DNA from: Bacteroidota bacterium
Lineage (GTDB): Bacteria; Bacteroidota; Bacteroidia; B-17B0; Aurantibacillaceae
Reading direction: 5' to 3'
DNA: 64,000 nucleotides
Assembly: GCA_018267825.1 (NCBI GenBank)
Contig: JAFDXR010000013.1
Span: 260,070-324,069, forward strand
Shown: piece by piece, positions 43,501-52,631 of the stretch
How the letters are laid out: each line of letters begins with the position of its first letter
How positions within the stretch are numbered: position 1 is the stretch's first letter
Program-made: the position numbers and the translations under genes
Notes under the pieces: model-generated
What the model saw: the letters and a program-made list of their open reading frames with translations, nothing else
What the model was told of the DNA's origin: nothing
Database searches by the model: none

Positions 43501-43658
43501 ATGATAGTGATCTGTGTATTGGTAACATCCGGAAACGCTTCAACAGGAGTATTCTGATAACTGATCACACCCGCCACAACAAGAAGCAATGTCACAAATA
43601 AAATAAACCCACGCTTTTTAAGTGAGAACGATATAATAAAAGAAATAAATTGTTTCAT
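40569..43658 (-). CDS. CzcA/CusA-family heavy-metal RND efflux pump
   Basis: The 1029-residue inner-membrane pump has 12 predicted helices and two periplasmic loops. The proton-relay helix reads DFGIIIDGAVVMVE, with Asp396, Asp402 and Glu409. This pattern marks the HME-1 group exporting divalent ions (Zn, Co, Cd, Ni) rather than the Cu/Ag group. Other motifs are VEAFPDVTNTQI and PYGPTGEIYRY. It is the last gene of an operon with the adaptor and the TolC-like channel, 57 bases after the adaptor. The ion is inferred from the motif. Confidence 0.93.
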   Translation of the reverse strand: MKQFISFIISFSLKKRGFILFVTLLLVVAGVISYQNTPVEAFPDVTNTQITIITQWPGRSAEEIEKFVTIPLEIALNPVAKKTSLRSTTLFGLSVVKIIFEDDVDDTYARQQVNNLIGGADLPDGVDPDIQPPYGPTGEIYRYTIESKNRTPRDLKTIQDWIIERNLKSVQGVADVVSFGGEVKSYEVSLDKNALDEYDLTPLDVYEAINKSNINVGGDVIEKNSQAYVVRGLGLLSSITDIENIIVNYKDGVPVCVKNIATVFESALPRLGQVGRDTTNNVVEGIVVMRKGENPGQVIDAVNKKIEELNYKVLPNDVKIVPFYNRQNLINFCTHTVSHNLLEGILLVTTIVLLFMANWRTTVIVSIIIPLALLFAFMCLRLKGMNANLLSMGAIDFGIIIDGAVVMVEGLFVLLDKQAHKIGMENFNRRSKRGLVKITAVELGKAIFFSKLIIITCLLPIFSFQKVEGKMFSPLAYTLGFALLGALLYTLTLVPVLVTYFLNKNVREKHNVFVEAIQNGVMRAFRFCFDRRKAALIVASVVVLGGFASFKFLGTEFLPELNEGSIYVRANLPLSISLNEAVKLSTEMRKVFGKYPEVKQVLSQTGRPNDGTDPTGFYNVEFFVDLYPKDEWKSGLTKDELIDKMQKELKKYPGIDFNFSQPIMDNVEEAVSGVKGSLAVKIFGDDLPYIETQAEKVYEILKHVEGVEDLGIIKNIGQPELRIELNRARMTAFGINTADCNSVIEMAIGGKAATQFYEGNRKFDVRIRFNRQFRMSEREIGKIRVPTMSGTNIPLKEIAKIYSVTGPLLIFRDDNKRFIAVKFSVRGRDMGSTIGEAQLKVDKEVKLRKGTSMTWNGDFENQQRASKRLSIVVPISLVLIFLILFILFGNARDSLLVLANVPFAIIGGIWALMVTHMNFSISAGIGFIALFGICIQNGVILISVFKQNLKEKLPLTKAIFDGVLSRVRPVIMTALMAAIGLMPAALSTGIGSETSKPLAIVIIGGLITATILTLLIFPIIYYAFYRKKF

Positions 43659-43715
43659 TTCAGGTGATGCGTTATATATGTTTGATTTCTGTAATTAAGT
43701 CCGGGCAACAGCCGA

Positions 43716-44816
43716 TCAATTATTCAATGCATTATATATTAATAATGCGTCTTTTGTAACAATCTGGTCACCTTCACTGATTCCGTTAGCAATAAACACG
43801 TAATTATTATTGGAGCCTTCAATGTCTATTTTCTTAACCTCAGGGCCAGAGGGGGTTTTAACGATAACGTAGTAAAGCGAGTTATCAAACACCATAGCGC
43901 TGCGTGGAATCGCAGGAAGTTCTTTACCCAGTTCATAGTTAATGTTCATCTGCGCAAACATTTCTGGTTTCAGCAGCACATTATTCACCAGTTTCGCCCT
44001 TACTTTCATGGTTTTGGTTTCAGGATCCAAAACGTTCAATACCTTGGAAATGGTTCCCCGAAATACTTTACCCGGATAAGCAATCGTCGTGATATAGGCG
44101 CTGTCATTCACCGCGACTTTATCAATATCAGACTGGTAAACATTTGCGTCCGCATAAATTTCGTTGAGATCGGATACAGAGAAAAGGCTCTCCGACTGAT
44201 TGCTTTGAAACTGGGTATTCGGTGATATGTTCTTCTCAATAATATAGCCTGAGATTGGAGCAAACACATTGAATTCATCAGGATTTGATCCCTGCTTGTA
44301 TACCTCGAGTAATTCACGGCTTTTTTGCAGGTTATTTTTGGAAATCTGCAATTGATTTAATGACAGAACATATTCCTTTTCAGACATCAGTCCGCTTTTG
44401 TACAATTCCCTGGCAGCATCAACATTCTTCTCCTGGTTCAGCACTTCCGCTTCATCGTTCTTATAATCTTTTTGTGCATTTATCAATTCAGGGCTTTTTA
44501 TGGTTGCCAGCAGCTCCCCTTTTTGAACATAATCGCCAAGCTCCATCGCCACACTTACGACGATCCCACCCGCCAATGGAAAAATCCTGGCGCTTCGGTT
44601 TTCATCCATGCTGATCTTTCCTGCCAGTTCAAGGGTATTCGTTACAGGCATTTTCTTCACAACTGTTATATTAGCATTAGCGATCAGGCTGTCGAGTGCT
44701 TTGGTGTCTGCTGCCTCCTGCTCTTTGGGATGACCACAACCGTATAACAGTACGATTAAAAGAATACATACTTTACCGAGGTTCTTTGTTGTATTTTGCA
44801 TAGTTTCCTTATTCAT
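43716..44816 (-). CDS. Efflux RND periplasmic adaptor lipoprotein, CzcB-like
   Basis: The 366-residue protein has a lipoprotein signal ending in LLYGC (Cys27). The membrane-fusion layout follows: a barrel-sandwich or lipoyl half (VVSVAMELGDYVQKGELLATI), a helical hairpin of about 70 residues with Asn/Gln/Glu-rich coiled coil, the second lipoyl half (FAPISGYIIEKNISPN), and beta-barrel and membrane-proximal domains. It links the RND pump to the outer-membrane channel. Its start overlaps the TolC-like gene by 8 bases. I see no extra metal-binding His-rich stretch. Confidence 0.92.
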   Translation of the reverse strand: MNKETMQNTTKNLGKVCILLIVLLYGCGHPKEQEAADTKALDSLIANANITVVKKMPVTNTLELAGKISMDENRSARIFPLAGGIVVSVAMELGDYVQKGELLATIKSPELINAQKDYKNDEAEVLNQEKNVDAARELYKSGLMSEKEYVLSLNQLQISKNNLQKSRELLEVYKQGSNPDEFNVFAPISGYIIEKNISPNTQFQSNQSESLFSVSDLNEIYADANVYQSDIDKVAVNDSAYITTIAYPGKVFRGTISKVLNVLDPETKTMKVRAKLVNNVLLKPEMFAQMNINYELGKELPAIPRSAMVFDNSLYYVIVKTPSGPEVKKIDIEGSNNNYVFIANGISEGDQIVTKDALLIYNALNN

Positions 44817-46107
44817 ATTTGATAATTGCTTTTCCGATTAAAAAATTCATCTCCTCTGCATTGGAGAATGACTGAGATTTAACATCAAGCAGGCTTAAAT
44901 AGCTCTGCTTGTAGCTTTCATAGTAATTCACAAATTCGTTTAAACCAAGCTGGCGCTTTTTATAGTTTTCAAGTACATTGTCCATCAACTGTAAAAGTTC
45001 CCGTTCATAATCGTCCTTATATGTATCAAGTATTTTTTTATTTACCTCATATGCATAATAGGATGCAATAATATTTGATGCTACTGATACCTGCTCCTGC
45101 TTCAACTCATTTTCGGTCTGGTTAATCTGGAATTTACTGGCTTTAACATAGCCCTGGTTTCTGTTCCAGGTTGGTAGCTGGATTCCGAGACCCAAACCAT
45201 AATAATTCCGGATATAGTTACCGGACTTGTCATACGTAAATTGAAGGCTCGCATCCGGCACAGCCTGGGCCTTATTGAGGGCATAGGTTGCCTTTGCATA
45301 ATCGATTCTGTAATTATAAGACTTAAGTTCAGGGTTATAAACAGTTGCCGAATCCAGAAAGTTATTTACAGGAGGCATCTGCAAACTAACTCCTGCCACC
45401 GATCTGATTACCGGTTTTATTCCTGTATCGGGCTTGTTACCCATAATGGTGTTGATCTCGGCTGTAAGGTTGAAGTTATTGATCGAATAATCGCTGATAT
45501 TTTTATCAATCTCCAGGAGTAAAGATTTGAGGCGTACAACTTCATTCAGTGATACATAGCCGTTCTTTACCTGTAGCTCCAAATTACCAGATAACTCTTC
45601 GATACTCTTACGTTCCTCCAACAGATAAAACAGGGACACATTATTGTAATAAAGCCGTGCCAGATCCTCGTGAAGCTGAAGCTTGAGTGTCCGCAGTATA
45701 TTTTCAAAATCGGCCTCTGCCAGTTTCGCATTGATCTCAGACAATTTTATCTGTTTGTTGCGCTTACCTGCCAGTAAAATAAGCTGCTGAACCTGCAAAA
45801 TGGTTTCCGTTGAACCGGTTCGTGTTGGATCTGTGTCATAATTCGGACGTGTCGTTTTATTTACGAGAGATTGTTCAACATACAGGTTGGGATTAGGATA
45901 TAACTTAGCCTGTACTCTTAAGGCTGTGGCAGCACTTACATTGCATTGAGATGCTAATAACGCATAGCTGTTTTTCAAAAAGAGGCTGTCTGCCTTATCA
46001 AAAGTAAGCTTTAATGTATCCGATCCTGCAGCATGTGCATATCCCGCACCTGCTATTGCCAGCATACATAATATGGTCTTGTACATTGCTTTATTCTTTT
46101 TTGACAT
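44809..46107 (-). CDS. TolC-family outer-membrane efflux protein, CzcC-like
   Basis: I set the start at 46107 (MSKKNKAMYKTILCML, 432 residues) in front of a good signal peptide ending in AHA; an ATG at 46152 adds a polar leader. The protein has the doubled helix-and-strand pattern of TolC-like trimers, with LYPNPNLYVEQSLVNKT after the first strand and a second repeat from about residue 235 (PELKSYNYRIDYAKATYALNKAQ). It forms the outer-membrane duct of the metal efflux system. It is the first of the three pump genes; 151 bases separate it from the small upstream gene. Confidence 0.9.
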   Translation of the reverse strand: MSKKNKAMYKTILCMLAIAGAGYAHAAGSDTLKLTFDKADSLFLKNSYALLASQCNVSAATALRVQAKLYPNPNLYVEQSLVNKTTRPNYDTDPTRTGSTETILQVQQLILLAGKRNKQIKLSEINAKLAEADFENILRTLKLQLHEDLARLYYNNVSLFYLLEERKSIEELSGNLELQVKNGYVSLNEVVRLKSLLLEIDKNISDYSINNFNLTAEINTIMGNKPDTGIKPVIRSVAGVSLQMPPVNNFLDSATVYNPELKSYNYRIDYAKATYALNKAQAVPDASLQFTYDKSGNYIRNYYGLGLGIQLPTWNRNQGYVKASKFQINQTENELKQEQVSVASNIIASYYAYEVNKKILDTYKDDYERELLQLMDNVLENYKKRQLGLNEFVNYYESYKQSYLSLLDVKSQSFSNAEEMNFLIGKAIIKYE

Positions 46108-46258
46108 ATAATTTACTTCTGAAATAGTCTGGTTTCTGTGAACCAGAAACATGATAATTGAACTTCAACTCCGGATTCTAAAGTGAGGCTTTAATACAAC
46201 ACATTTATTGTCCTACAAAATATATTTCAACGCGTCTCCGAACCGGGAAGCGATTAAA

Positions 46259-46615
46259 TCATATTCTGTATGTACATGCTAAATGGTATATAGGGAGATC
46301 CGCGGTTATGGGATCAGAGGAGTTTACAACCATCTGTACGGGGGCTGCAGACAAAATAAATCGCAGCTGAAACATCAGGTCGCAATGGTAAAATTCGTGT
46401 GGGGTGTACTTAATGATCGCCACTTCGTCATCATCGTCCATCTGCATATTCCGGGCTATAACCAGGTCATGCGATTTTTTTTCTTTCTTGATCACTTCCT
46501 GTGCTGAGACATGGACTGCCGAAAAACTATCATCAATGATAGAATACTCCATAAAACCAATAGCTATCACCAATACCAGTGATAACATAAATCGTATGGA
46601 TTTCAGGGCTTTCAT
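46259..46615 (-). CDS. Small acidic membrane-anchored protein upstream of the efflux operon
   Basis: This 118-residue protein has one N-terminal hydrophobic segment (about residues 8-25), either a signal peptide or an anchor. A lysine-rich stretch (EVIKKEKKSHDLV) and the acidic MQMDDDDEVAI follow, then a His/Cys/Tyr patch (KYTPHEFYHCDLMFQ). The Asp, His and Cys residues could bind metal ions. It lies just upstream of, and in line with, the metal efflux genes, so a periplasmic metal-sensing or sequestering role is a fair guess. I recognise no family. Confidence 0.6.
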   Translation of the reverse strand: MKALKSIRFMLSLVLVIAIGFMEYSIIDDSFSAVHVSAQEVIKKEKKSHDLVIARNMQMDDDDEVAIIKYTPHEFYHCDLMFQLRFILSAAPVQMVVNSSDPITADLPIYHLACTYRI

Positions 46616-46696
46616 TTCAGGCGTAAAAATAATGTAATTTTTCGTTTATCCACGTTTATTTACAGTGGATTCCGATCATTATTTAACATTTTTTGA

Positions 46697-48805
46697 TCAG
46701 GCAATTTTACTCCAGGAACCGCGTGTTTTAACCTCCTGCTCCAGATTTTGGCGAAGTACCTGATTTCCGGGAGAAGCCAGGTATTCATCTTCATCCAGGA
46801 TGGTTTGTGCGGCTGTGCGCGCCAATTGAAGAATCTGTCCATCCTGTGCCAGGTCTGCAAGCTTGAGATTTACCACACCACTTTGACGGGTCCCGTCGAT
46901 GTCGCCAGGGCCACGAAGCCTGAGGTCCACTTCACTGATTTCGAAGCCATCATTGGTACGCACCATGGTTTCCATGCGAAGCTTACTGTCGGCCCCCAGT
47001 TTATAGGATGTCATGAGAATACAATAGGATTTTTCCGCACCACGTCCTACGCGACCCCGGAGCTGGTGCAACTGTGATAAACCAAACCGCTCCGCGCTTT
47101 CGATCACCATTACGGAAGCATTCGGCACATTAACCCCAACCTCTATGACTGTGGTGGCCACCATGATCTGCGTTTCGCCTTTTACAAAGCGCTGCATTTC
47201 GCGTTCTTTTTCTTCGGAACTAAGCTTTCCATGTACAATACTCACCTGGTATTGAGGTGGCGGAAACTCATGCACAATAGCATCGTAGCCATTCTGCAGA
47301 TTCTGGAAATCCATTTTCTCGCTTTCCTCGATCAAAGGATATACAATATAAACCTGTCTTCCAAGCGCAATCTGTTCGCGCATAAAACCAATAAGCCGCA
47401 GCCTCTGGCTTTCCATAAAATGCATGGTGGTGATGGGCTTACGCCCCGGCGGCATCTCATCGATCACCGATGTATCGAGGTCGCCATACAAGGTCATGGC
47501 CAGTGTACGCGGAATAGGTGTTGCTGTCATCACCAGAATATGCGGTGGGCTTGTATTCTTGGCGTGCAGCTTAGCCCGCTGCGCCACACCAAAACGATGT
47601 TGTTCATCGATTACCACAAGTCCCAGATTATGAAATTTCACCTGGTCTTCGATGAGGGCGTGTGTGCCGATTACAATAGAACAGGAACCATCACGAAGTG
47701 CCTCATGTAATACCTTACGCTCTTTGGAGCGCGAAGAACCGGTGAGTAACCCTACTTTTATACCAAGCGGTTTTACAAGCTCCGATATGGTGTCATAGTG
47801 CTGCTTTGCCAGGATCTCGGTGGGTGCCATGAGACATGACTGAAACTGGTTATCGGCAGCCAGCAGCATGCAGAGAAGTGCCACCAGTGTTTTACCACTC
47901 CCGACATCGCCCTGTACAAGGCGGTTCATCTGGCGGCCGGAGCCCATATCCACGCGAATTTCCTTCACCACACGTTTCTGGGCATTGGTCAGATCAAACG
48001 GCAGGTGTTTGTGGTAAAATGTATTGAAAAGATCGCCGACTTTATTGAACACAAAACCATGTACGGTATGTGCCCTGACTTTGTTGAGCCGAAGCAATTT
48101 CAGCTGAACATAAAATAACTCTTCGAACTTAATGCGGAAACGCGCTTTATCAAGCATGAGCTTATTGTCAGGAAAATGAATCTGACGAAGCGCTTCGTGT
48201 CGCGGAAGAAGTTTAAAATCCTCCAGGAGCGACTGAGTTAGTGTTTCGGGCACTGTTTGTGCATCGAGCCTGTAAATAATATGACTTAATGTTTTCCGTA
48301 TGCCATCGCTGTCGAGTCCTTTCAGTTTGAGCTTTTCAGTACTATAGTACACCGCCTGAAAAGCCGATTGCATTTTGAGATTTTCTTCGGAAGCCAGATC
48401 AATATCGGGATGTGCAAAATTATAGCGCCCTTTAAAGGCTGTGGGTTTCCCGAAGATGATGTACTCTACATTCGGCTTCAATCTCTCGGCCATCCATTTA
48501 TGGCCCTGAAACCACACCAGCTCTATAACTCCTGTGGAGTCGCGAAACTGGGCTACCAGGCGTTTTGCACGTTTATCGCCAACCACCTGCATGCCTACAA
48601 TATAGCCACGCAGCTGGTAATAACTTCCTTCGTCGGATACTTCGCTTACGGTGTGAAATTTGGTGCGGTCGACATAACGAAAGGGATAATAAGTCAGGAG
48701 ATCCTTAAACAGAAATACCATGAGCTCTTTCTGAAGTGCTTCGGCACGTACAGTGCCAATGCCTTTCATGTACTCAACAGGCGTATCTAAAAATGAGCTG
48801 CTCAT
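46697..48805 (-). CDS. recG: ATP-dependent DNA helicase RecG
   Basis: The 702-residue protein (start at 48805, MSSSFLDTPVEYMKGIG) has the N-terminal wedge/OB domain (residues about 60-160) and a superfamily 2 helicase core. Core motifs are GDVGSGKTLVAL, VIDEQHRFGV, MTATPIPRTLAM, TTVIEVGVNVPNA and QLHQLRGRVGRG. The C-terminal TRG-like hairpin follows. It reverses stalled forks and drives branch migration. Two upstream ATGs would add ten or fewer residues. It stands alone, with the small acidic gene downstream. Confidence 0.96.
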   Translation of the reverse strand: MSSSFLDTPVEYMKGIGTVRAEALQKELMVFLFKDLLTYYPFRYVDRTKFHTVSEVSDEGSYYQLRGYIVGMQVVGDKRAKRLVAQFRDSTGVIELVWFQGHKWMAERLKPNVEYIIFGKPTAFKGRYNFAHPDIDLASEENLKMQSAFQAVYYSTEKLKLKGLDSDGIRKTLSHIIYRLDAQTVPETLTQSLLEDFKLLPRHEALRQIHFPDNKLMLDKARFRIKFEELFYVQLKLLRLNKVRAHTVHGFVFNKVGDLFNTFYHKHLPFDLTNAQKRVVKEIRVDMGSGRQMNRLVQGDVGSGKTLVALLCMLLAADNQFQSCLMAPTEILAKQHYDTISELVKPLGIKVGLLTGSSRSKERKVLHEALRDGSCSIVIGTHALIEDQVKFHNLGLVVIDEQHRFGVAQRAKLHAKNTSPPHILVMTATPIPRTLAMTLYGDLDTSVIDEMPPGRKPITTMHFMESQRLRLIGFMREQIALGRQVYIVYPLIEESEKMDFQNLQNGYDAIVHEFPPPQYQVSIVHGKLSSEEKEREMQRFVKGETQIMVATTVIEVGVNVPNASVMVIESAERFGLSQLHQLRGRVGRGAEKSYCILMTSYKLGADSKLRMETMVRTNDGFEISEVDLRLRGPGDIDGTRQSGVVNLKLADLAQDGQILQLARTAAQTILDEDEYLASPGNQVLRQNLEQEVKTRGSWSKIA

Positions 48806-48887
48806 AGGGGTCTGCACCATAAAATTACTACACATCGCCTGTTAATACTATTCTATGTGCGGCATTTATAAACATTCTATCTTCAAT

Positions 48888-48895
48888 TATTTTTG
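48888..48895 (+). promoter_or_regulatory. -7 box TATTTTTG of the 48901 gene
   Basis: Exact TAnnTTTG match ending five bases before the TTG start codon. It supports the TTG start and implies a leader of only a base or two. Confidence 0.4.
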
Positions 48896-48900
48896 AAGCA

Positions 48901-49572
48901 TTGAAATGGAATGCTCTGATATTATGCCTGCTGTTGCCTTTACTGGTTAAATGCCAGTTTCTGGACACACTTACGCTGGCCATTCATCAACAACCTGGTA
49001 TTGATGCCAGGCTTGAGAGCCGCTATTCCATCATTCACAATGATGCCGCCAAGGTTTCCGGTGTACGGCTGGGTATCATCTTCAAGCGCAAACTCCGTCT
49101 GGGCGGCGGGTATAGCTGGCTGGCTACCAAAAACTATGAGAATACCCTCATCACCAATTCTTACGGCAAACCCGAAATCGTTAAAAACTATCTGAAGTTC
49201 GGTTATCTCTGTTACTATGTCGACTTTGTATTTCACAAAACCAAACGCTGGCAGTTAAGTGTGCCTATACAGGTCGGAGCCGGCTTGTCGCACTTTGAGT
49301 ATACCGAAGTTTCGGGTATCAAAACCAAATCACGCAATTATTTTCTGCTCATTTATGAGCCGGGCATAACGGTTCAGTTCAAGATTACCCGCTGGGCCGG
49401 ACTTGGCTGTGATGTGGGTTACCGCTTTGGTGTAAAAAACACAAAATTTATAGGACAGGCCCTGAATTCCCCTACCATTGCTGTAAAATACCTCATCTGG
49501 TTTGATCAGATTTTCTTTCTCGCATTTCCTAAATCCAGGATCACCGCAAAATATGGCCCTGCTACCTGGTAA
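48901..49572 (+). CDS. Exported beta-rich protein, probable outer-membrane barrel (TTG start)
   Basis: No in-frame ATG lies in the upstream frame or the first 60 codons, so I start at the TTG at 48901, which directly precedes a signal peptide (KWNALILCLLLPLLVKCQ). The 223-residue protein alternates short polar and aromatic strands (KLRLGGGYSWLATK, FGYLCYYVDFVF, WQLSVPIQVGAGL, RWAGLGCDVGYRFG), which suggests an 8-10 strand outer-membrane barrel. It resembles the 253-residue protein at 60781-61542 in layout and in several strands, so the two look like distant paralogues. No function is known. Confidence 0.75.
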   Translation: MKWNALILCLLLPLLVKCQFLDTLTLAIHQQPGIDARLESRYSIIHNDAAKVSGVRLGIIFKRKLRLGGGYSWLATKNYENTLITNSYGKPEIVKNYLKFGYLCYYVDFVFHKTKRWQLSVPIQVGAGLSHFEYTEVSGIKTKSRNYFLLIYEPGITVQFKITRWAGLGCDVGYRFGVKNTKFIGQALNSPTIAVKYLIWFDQIFFLAFPKSRITAKYGPATW

Positions 49573-49618
49573 CGTCTGCACATTCTCTTCTGCAGTTCTT
49601 TACATATCAAGAAACCTG

Positions 49619-50899
49619 TTATGGTGCTGTATTATTAATTTCCAGGGCACCACTGTGATTCATATCTGAATTAAGAATAATGACTTTAGGTTTATAACCA
49701 TCGTCTACTTCCATGGCTGCTGTATTTGGCGGCACACGCCCGAGGTTGATGGCATGCAGCACAATGCGATTAATGCCCGGCCGTAAATGCACCACTATTT
49801 CCTTTTTATCCCTGGCAAGGGTATACTCGTGCAAAACCTCTTCACCGTTGACATACAGCGATATGATATCTCCATCAATTTTTCCTTTATCCCACAACCT
49901 GATCACTACCTGTTCGGCATTTAAATGCATCTTTTCCTGCACATGTACTTTGCGCCCCAGCAAATAGCGGGCATGTACCAGTTTATCTTCTTCCTTTTCC
50001 CTGATCTCTGTAGAATCGATGTCACGGGGCTTCAGGAGCGGATTAAATGAATAGGTCGCATTAAGCATGATGCTGGTTCCGGATAGTGCTATGCTCTCTC
50101 TGCCGACAACGGTATTGTCTTTGATAAAGGTGTAATTACGGATGTAATTTGTATTCAGGGGCATGAAACAACTGATCCCGATGTCGAGCGACTCGCCTTT
50201 TTCTTCTGAAAATGCCCTGAACCCGATTTCTGCACCGGCCACATAACTATTCGCATTAAACGATACCGTCCTGGCAGCTACCAGCGTGCCGTCGCCATTG
50301 TCGTGCAACTCCGAATAACCCTGGCGAATGGGATGACCCAGATTGCGTTGCAGAAAGCTTTGACCGAAAGAACCTTTCAGATACCAGTAAGATGGCCCAC
50401 CGAGAGCACCCGCTTCATTCTTGAACAAGAAACGTTGTACTGACACCATGGTATTGATATACTTATAGGTCTCCATCCAGTTGTAACGAACAAACACATG
50501 GCCCGTATCATCTGCGTCATGATCCTGCTCCACGGGTTTTTTGCTGGCGAATCCTTCCTGAAACACACAGGTCGAACGATTTTGTTGAATTCCGACCTGT
50601 ATACTTGTAAAGTTTTCGCTGTTGCGGTCTTTCCATAAAATGCCGGTATGTATGCCGATACTGGAATTTGCCGGAATAACATGATGCCCGCGACCGGTTT
50701 CCGTCCAGGCAAACGCCGCATGGCGTTCCATCGTGTATTTTCCGCTGTCGGAGCGAACAGATGATAATCCCGCACCGAGGAATCCGCCGTTGATTCCTGT
50801 GCTCCAGTATACTTCGCGTTCTTCTTTTCGTTGGCCCCACACTACAAAATAGCTGCATAAGGCCAGTACAAGTATTCCATATTTCATGCTTGTTTTCAT
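49619..50899 (-). CDS. Exported outer-membrane-type protein with C-terminal beta domain
   Basis: The 426-residue protein has a signal peptide (1-22) and a beta-rich N-terminal part with Gly/aromatic strands (YWSTGINGGFLGAGLSS, SYVAGAEIGFRAFSE, SIMLNATYSFNPLL). A C-terminal domain (about 310-400; VVIRLWDKGKIDGDIISLYV, LRPGINRIVLHAINLG) resembles a beta-sandwich found in Bacteroidota surface proteins. I do not recognise a named family. It is followed on the same strand by nothing close and is preceded by a small exported protein 51 bases upstream, possibly in one transcript. Confidence 0.7.
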   Translation of the reverse strand: MKTSMKYGILVLALCSYFVVWGQRKEEREVYWSTGINGGFLGAGLSSVRSDSGKYTMERHAAFAWTETGRGHHVIPANSSIGIHTGILWKDRNSENFTSIQVGIQQNRSTCVFQEGFASKKPVEQDHDADDTGHVFVRYNWMETYKYINTMVSVQRFLFKNEAGALGGPSYWYLKGSFGQSFLQRNLGHPIRQGYSELHDNGDGTLVAARTVSFNANSYVAGAEIGFRAFSEEKGESLDIGISCFMPLNTNYIRNYTFIKDNTVVGRESIALSGTSIMLNATYSFNPLLKPRDIDSTEIREKEEDKLVHARYLLGRKVHVQEKMHLNAEQVVIRLWDKGKIDGDIISLYVNGEEVLHEYTLARDKKEIVVHLRPGINRIVLHAINLGRVPPNTAAMEVDDGYKPKVIILNSDMNHSGALEINNTAP

Positions 50900-50950
50900 G
50901 TATCTGTTATTTATGTTTATGACATTATTTTTACCTGAAGTAAAAACATG

Positions 50951-51313
50951 CTATAAACGCCAGACAGAATACAGAATAGAAAGGGGAATACGTTCAGACC
51001 TGACAAGACCGACAGAATTTCTCAGAACAAGAGGTCTATAAAAATGCAAAAGGTTTAGGTTGTGAACCTCACTTACTGGAATAGCTGCCAATACATGAAA
51101 GCCGCTTTCCGGATCCTGATCTTCTTCATCGAGATCGGCATACATAAACCGAAGCTCCTCTGTCGGATGCAGAACCCGGGCGTTTTTATTCTGTTCGAAT
51201 ATTTTGAAGGATGCATGCGAAATACGTTGCCCGCTCCGAACCGCTTTACTGCCTTGAAGCAGCAGGGAAAGAGCCAGTATCAGAAAAGTCAGATAAATCC
51301 GTGGACTTAACAT
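50951..51313 (-). CDS. Small exported hypothetical protein
   Basis: The long frame here (to 51601) covers the ruvB start on the other strand, so only its last part is credible. The ATG at 51313 gives 120 residues beginning with a signal peptide (MLSPRIYLTFLILALSLLLQ). The mature part has an acidic patch YADLDEEDQDPE and a beta-type end (LVRSERIPLSILYSVWRL). It lies just upstream of the 426-residue exported protein on the same strand. No family recognised. Confidence 0.5.
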   Translation of the reverse strand: MLSPRIYLTFLILALSLLLQGSKAVRSGQRISHASFKIFEQNKNARVLHPTEELRFMYADLDEEDQDPESGFHVLAAIPVSEVHNLNLLHFYRPLVLRNSVGLVRSERIPLSILYSVWRL

Positions 51314-51455
51314 ACGTCGGGGTTTTGTTGGGGCAAGGTTGCACTGAACTCTATCGAAATTCTGAAAATTACGGGTTGCCCCAACTATTTTAAAACTAAT
51401 TAACAGATCGTAAAACGCCTGTTTACATTGCCACACAATGCTTACCTTTAAGGCT

Positions 51456-52487
51456 ATGAATGAAAACCTGGATGCCGACGGAGAAAAATTAAGCAGTTCT
51501 GATAAGGAACTCGAAAAAGCTCTACGCCCCAAAGAATTTGATGATTTCAGCGGACAGGAAGCTGTTGTAGACAACCTGCGTGTATTTGTGCTGGCCGCCA
51601 AACAACGGGAGGAAGCACTCGATCACGTACTTCTGCACGGGCCTCCGGGCCTTGGTAAAACCACGCTGGCACATATTATCACGAACGATCTCGGTGTGAA
51701 TATGAAAGTAACCAGCGGACCGGTGCTCGATAAGCCCGGCGACCTGGCCGGTTTATTAACCAACCTGGAACCCTTCGATGTTTTATTCATTGATGAGATT
51801 CATCGCCTGAGCCCGATCGTGGAAGAATACCTGTATTCGGCTATGGAAGATTATAAGATCGACATTATGATCGACAGCGGGCCTAATGCGCGAACCGTAC
51901 AGATTAAGCTCAACCCGTTTACGCTGGTAGGTGCTACCACCCGCAGCGGTTTACTCACCTCGCCCTTACGTGCCCGTTTTGGAATCACATCCCGTTTAAA
52001 TTATTACGACAGTAAAACACTCACCCGCATTGTACAACGCAGTGCTGAAATACTGGGCGTTGAGATCAGGGAAGATGCTGCATATGAAATTGCACGCCGC
52101 AGCCGGGGCACACCGCGCATAGCAAACTCATTGCTTCGCCGTGTGCGCGACTTCGCACAGATAAAAGGCAATGGCTCTATTGACCTGGATATATCGACCT
52201 ATTCGTTAAAAGCATTGAACGTTGATAAAAACGGTCTCGATGAAATGGATCACCGTATTCTGACCTGCATTATCGATAAGTTTAAAGGCGGACCGGTAGG
52301 TATTACCACCATCAGTACAGCTGTGGGCGAAGAAAGCGGCACCATTGAAGAAGTTTATGAACCATTCCTGATCCAGGAAGGCTATATACACCGTACACCA
52401 CGCGGGCGCGAGGCAACAGAGAAAGCCTATAAACACATGGGCAAGTCGATCTGGAAACAGGGCGGCGGATTGTTTAGCGAGGATTGA
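51456..52487 (+). CDS. ruvB: Holliday junction branch migration ATPase RuvB
   Basis: The 343-residue protein (start [10 protein letters not shown]; an ATG at 51438 adds six residues) is a AAA+ motor. It has Walker [10 protein letters not shown] (62-70), Walker B FIDEIH, sensor 1 LVGATTRSG and the arginine finger region PLRARFGI. The C-terminal winged helix is [19 protein letters not shown]. With RuvA and RuvC it moves and resolves Holliday junctions; neither of these is in the window. Its last 14 bases overlap a putative small lipoprotein gene on the other strand. Confidence 0.97.
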   Translation: MNENLDADGEKLSSSDKELEKALRPKEFDDFSGQEAVVDNLRVFVLAAKQREEALDHVLLHGPPGLGKTTLAHIITNDLGVNMKVTSGPVLDKPGDLAGLLTNLEPFDVLFIDEIHRLSPIVEEYLYSAMEDYKIDIMIDSGPNARTVQIKLNPFTLVGATTRSGLLTSPLRARFGITSRLNYYDSKTLTRIVQRSAEILGVEIREDAAYEIARRSRGTPRIANSLLRRVRDFAQIKGNGSIDLDISTYSLKALNVDKNGLDEMDHRILTCIIDKFKGGPVGITTISTAVGEESGTIEEVYEPFLIQEGYIHRTPRGREATEKAYKHMGKSIWKQGGGLFSED

Positions 52488-52623
52488 TCAAACAGGCCTC
52501 AGCAATATATTGTGCATTATCCCGGTGATACCATTCCTGGTGGTGATTTTTCGTACTGCATGATTTGAGAAAGATAACGCATCCGGCTGCCGAAAGGAAA
52601 AGTATTACGCTACGCGAAATCAT
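52474..52623 (-). CDS. Possible small lipoprotein
   Basis: A 49-residue frame from the ATG at 52623 has a hydrophobic signal and a lipobox-like LKSC ([14 protein letters not shown], then [16 protein letters not shown]). A longer frame to 52662 exists but the extra residues weaken the signal. It overlaps the ruvB end by 14 bases in convergent orientation. There is no neighbour on its strand. It may be real, as small lipoproteins are common, but only the signal motif supports it. Confidence 0.35.
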   Translation of the reverse strand: MISRSVILFLSAAGCVIFLKSCSTKNHHQEWYHRDNAQYIAEACLINPR

Positions 52624-52631
52624 CTTTATGG

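Noticed and set aside
51314..51601. Upstream part of the 216-codon frame ending at 50951
   Set aside because: It is antisense to the ruvB start and lacks conserved features; only the last 120 codons carry a signal peptide.
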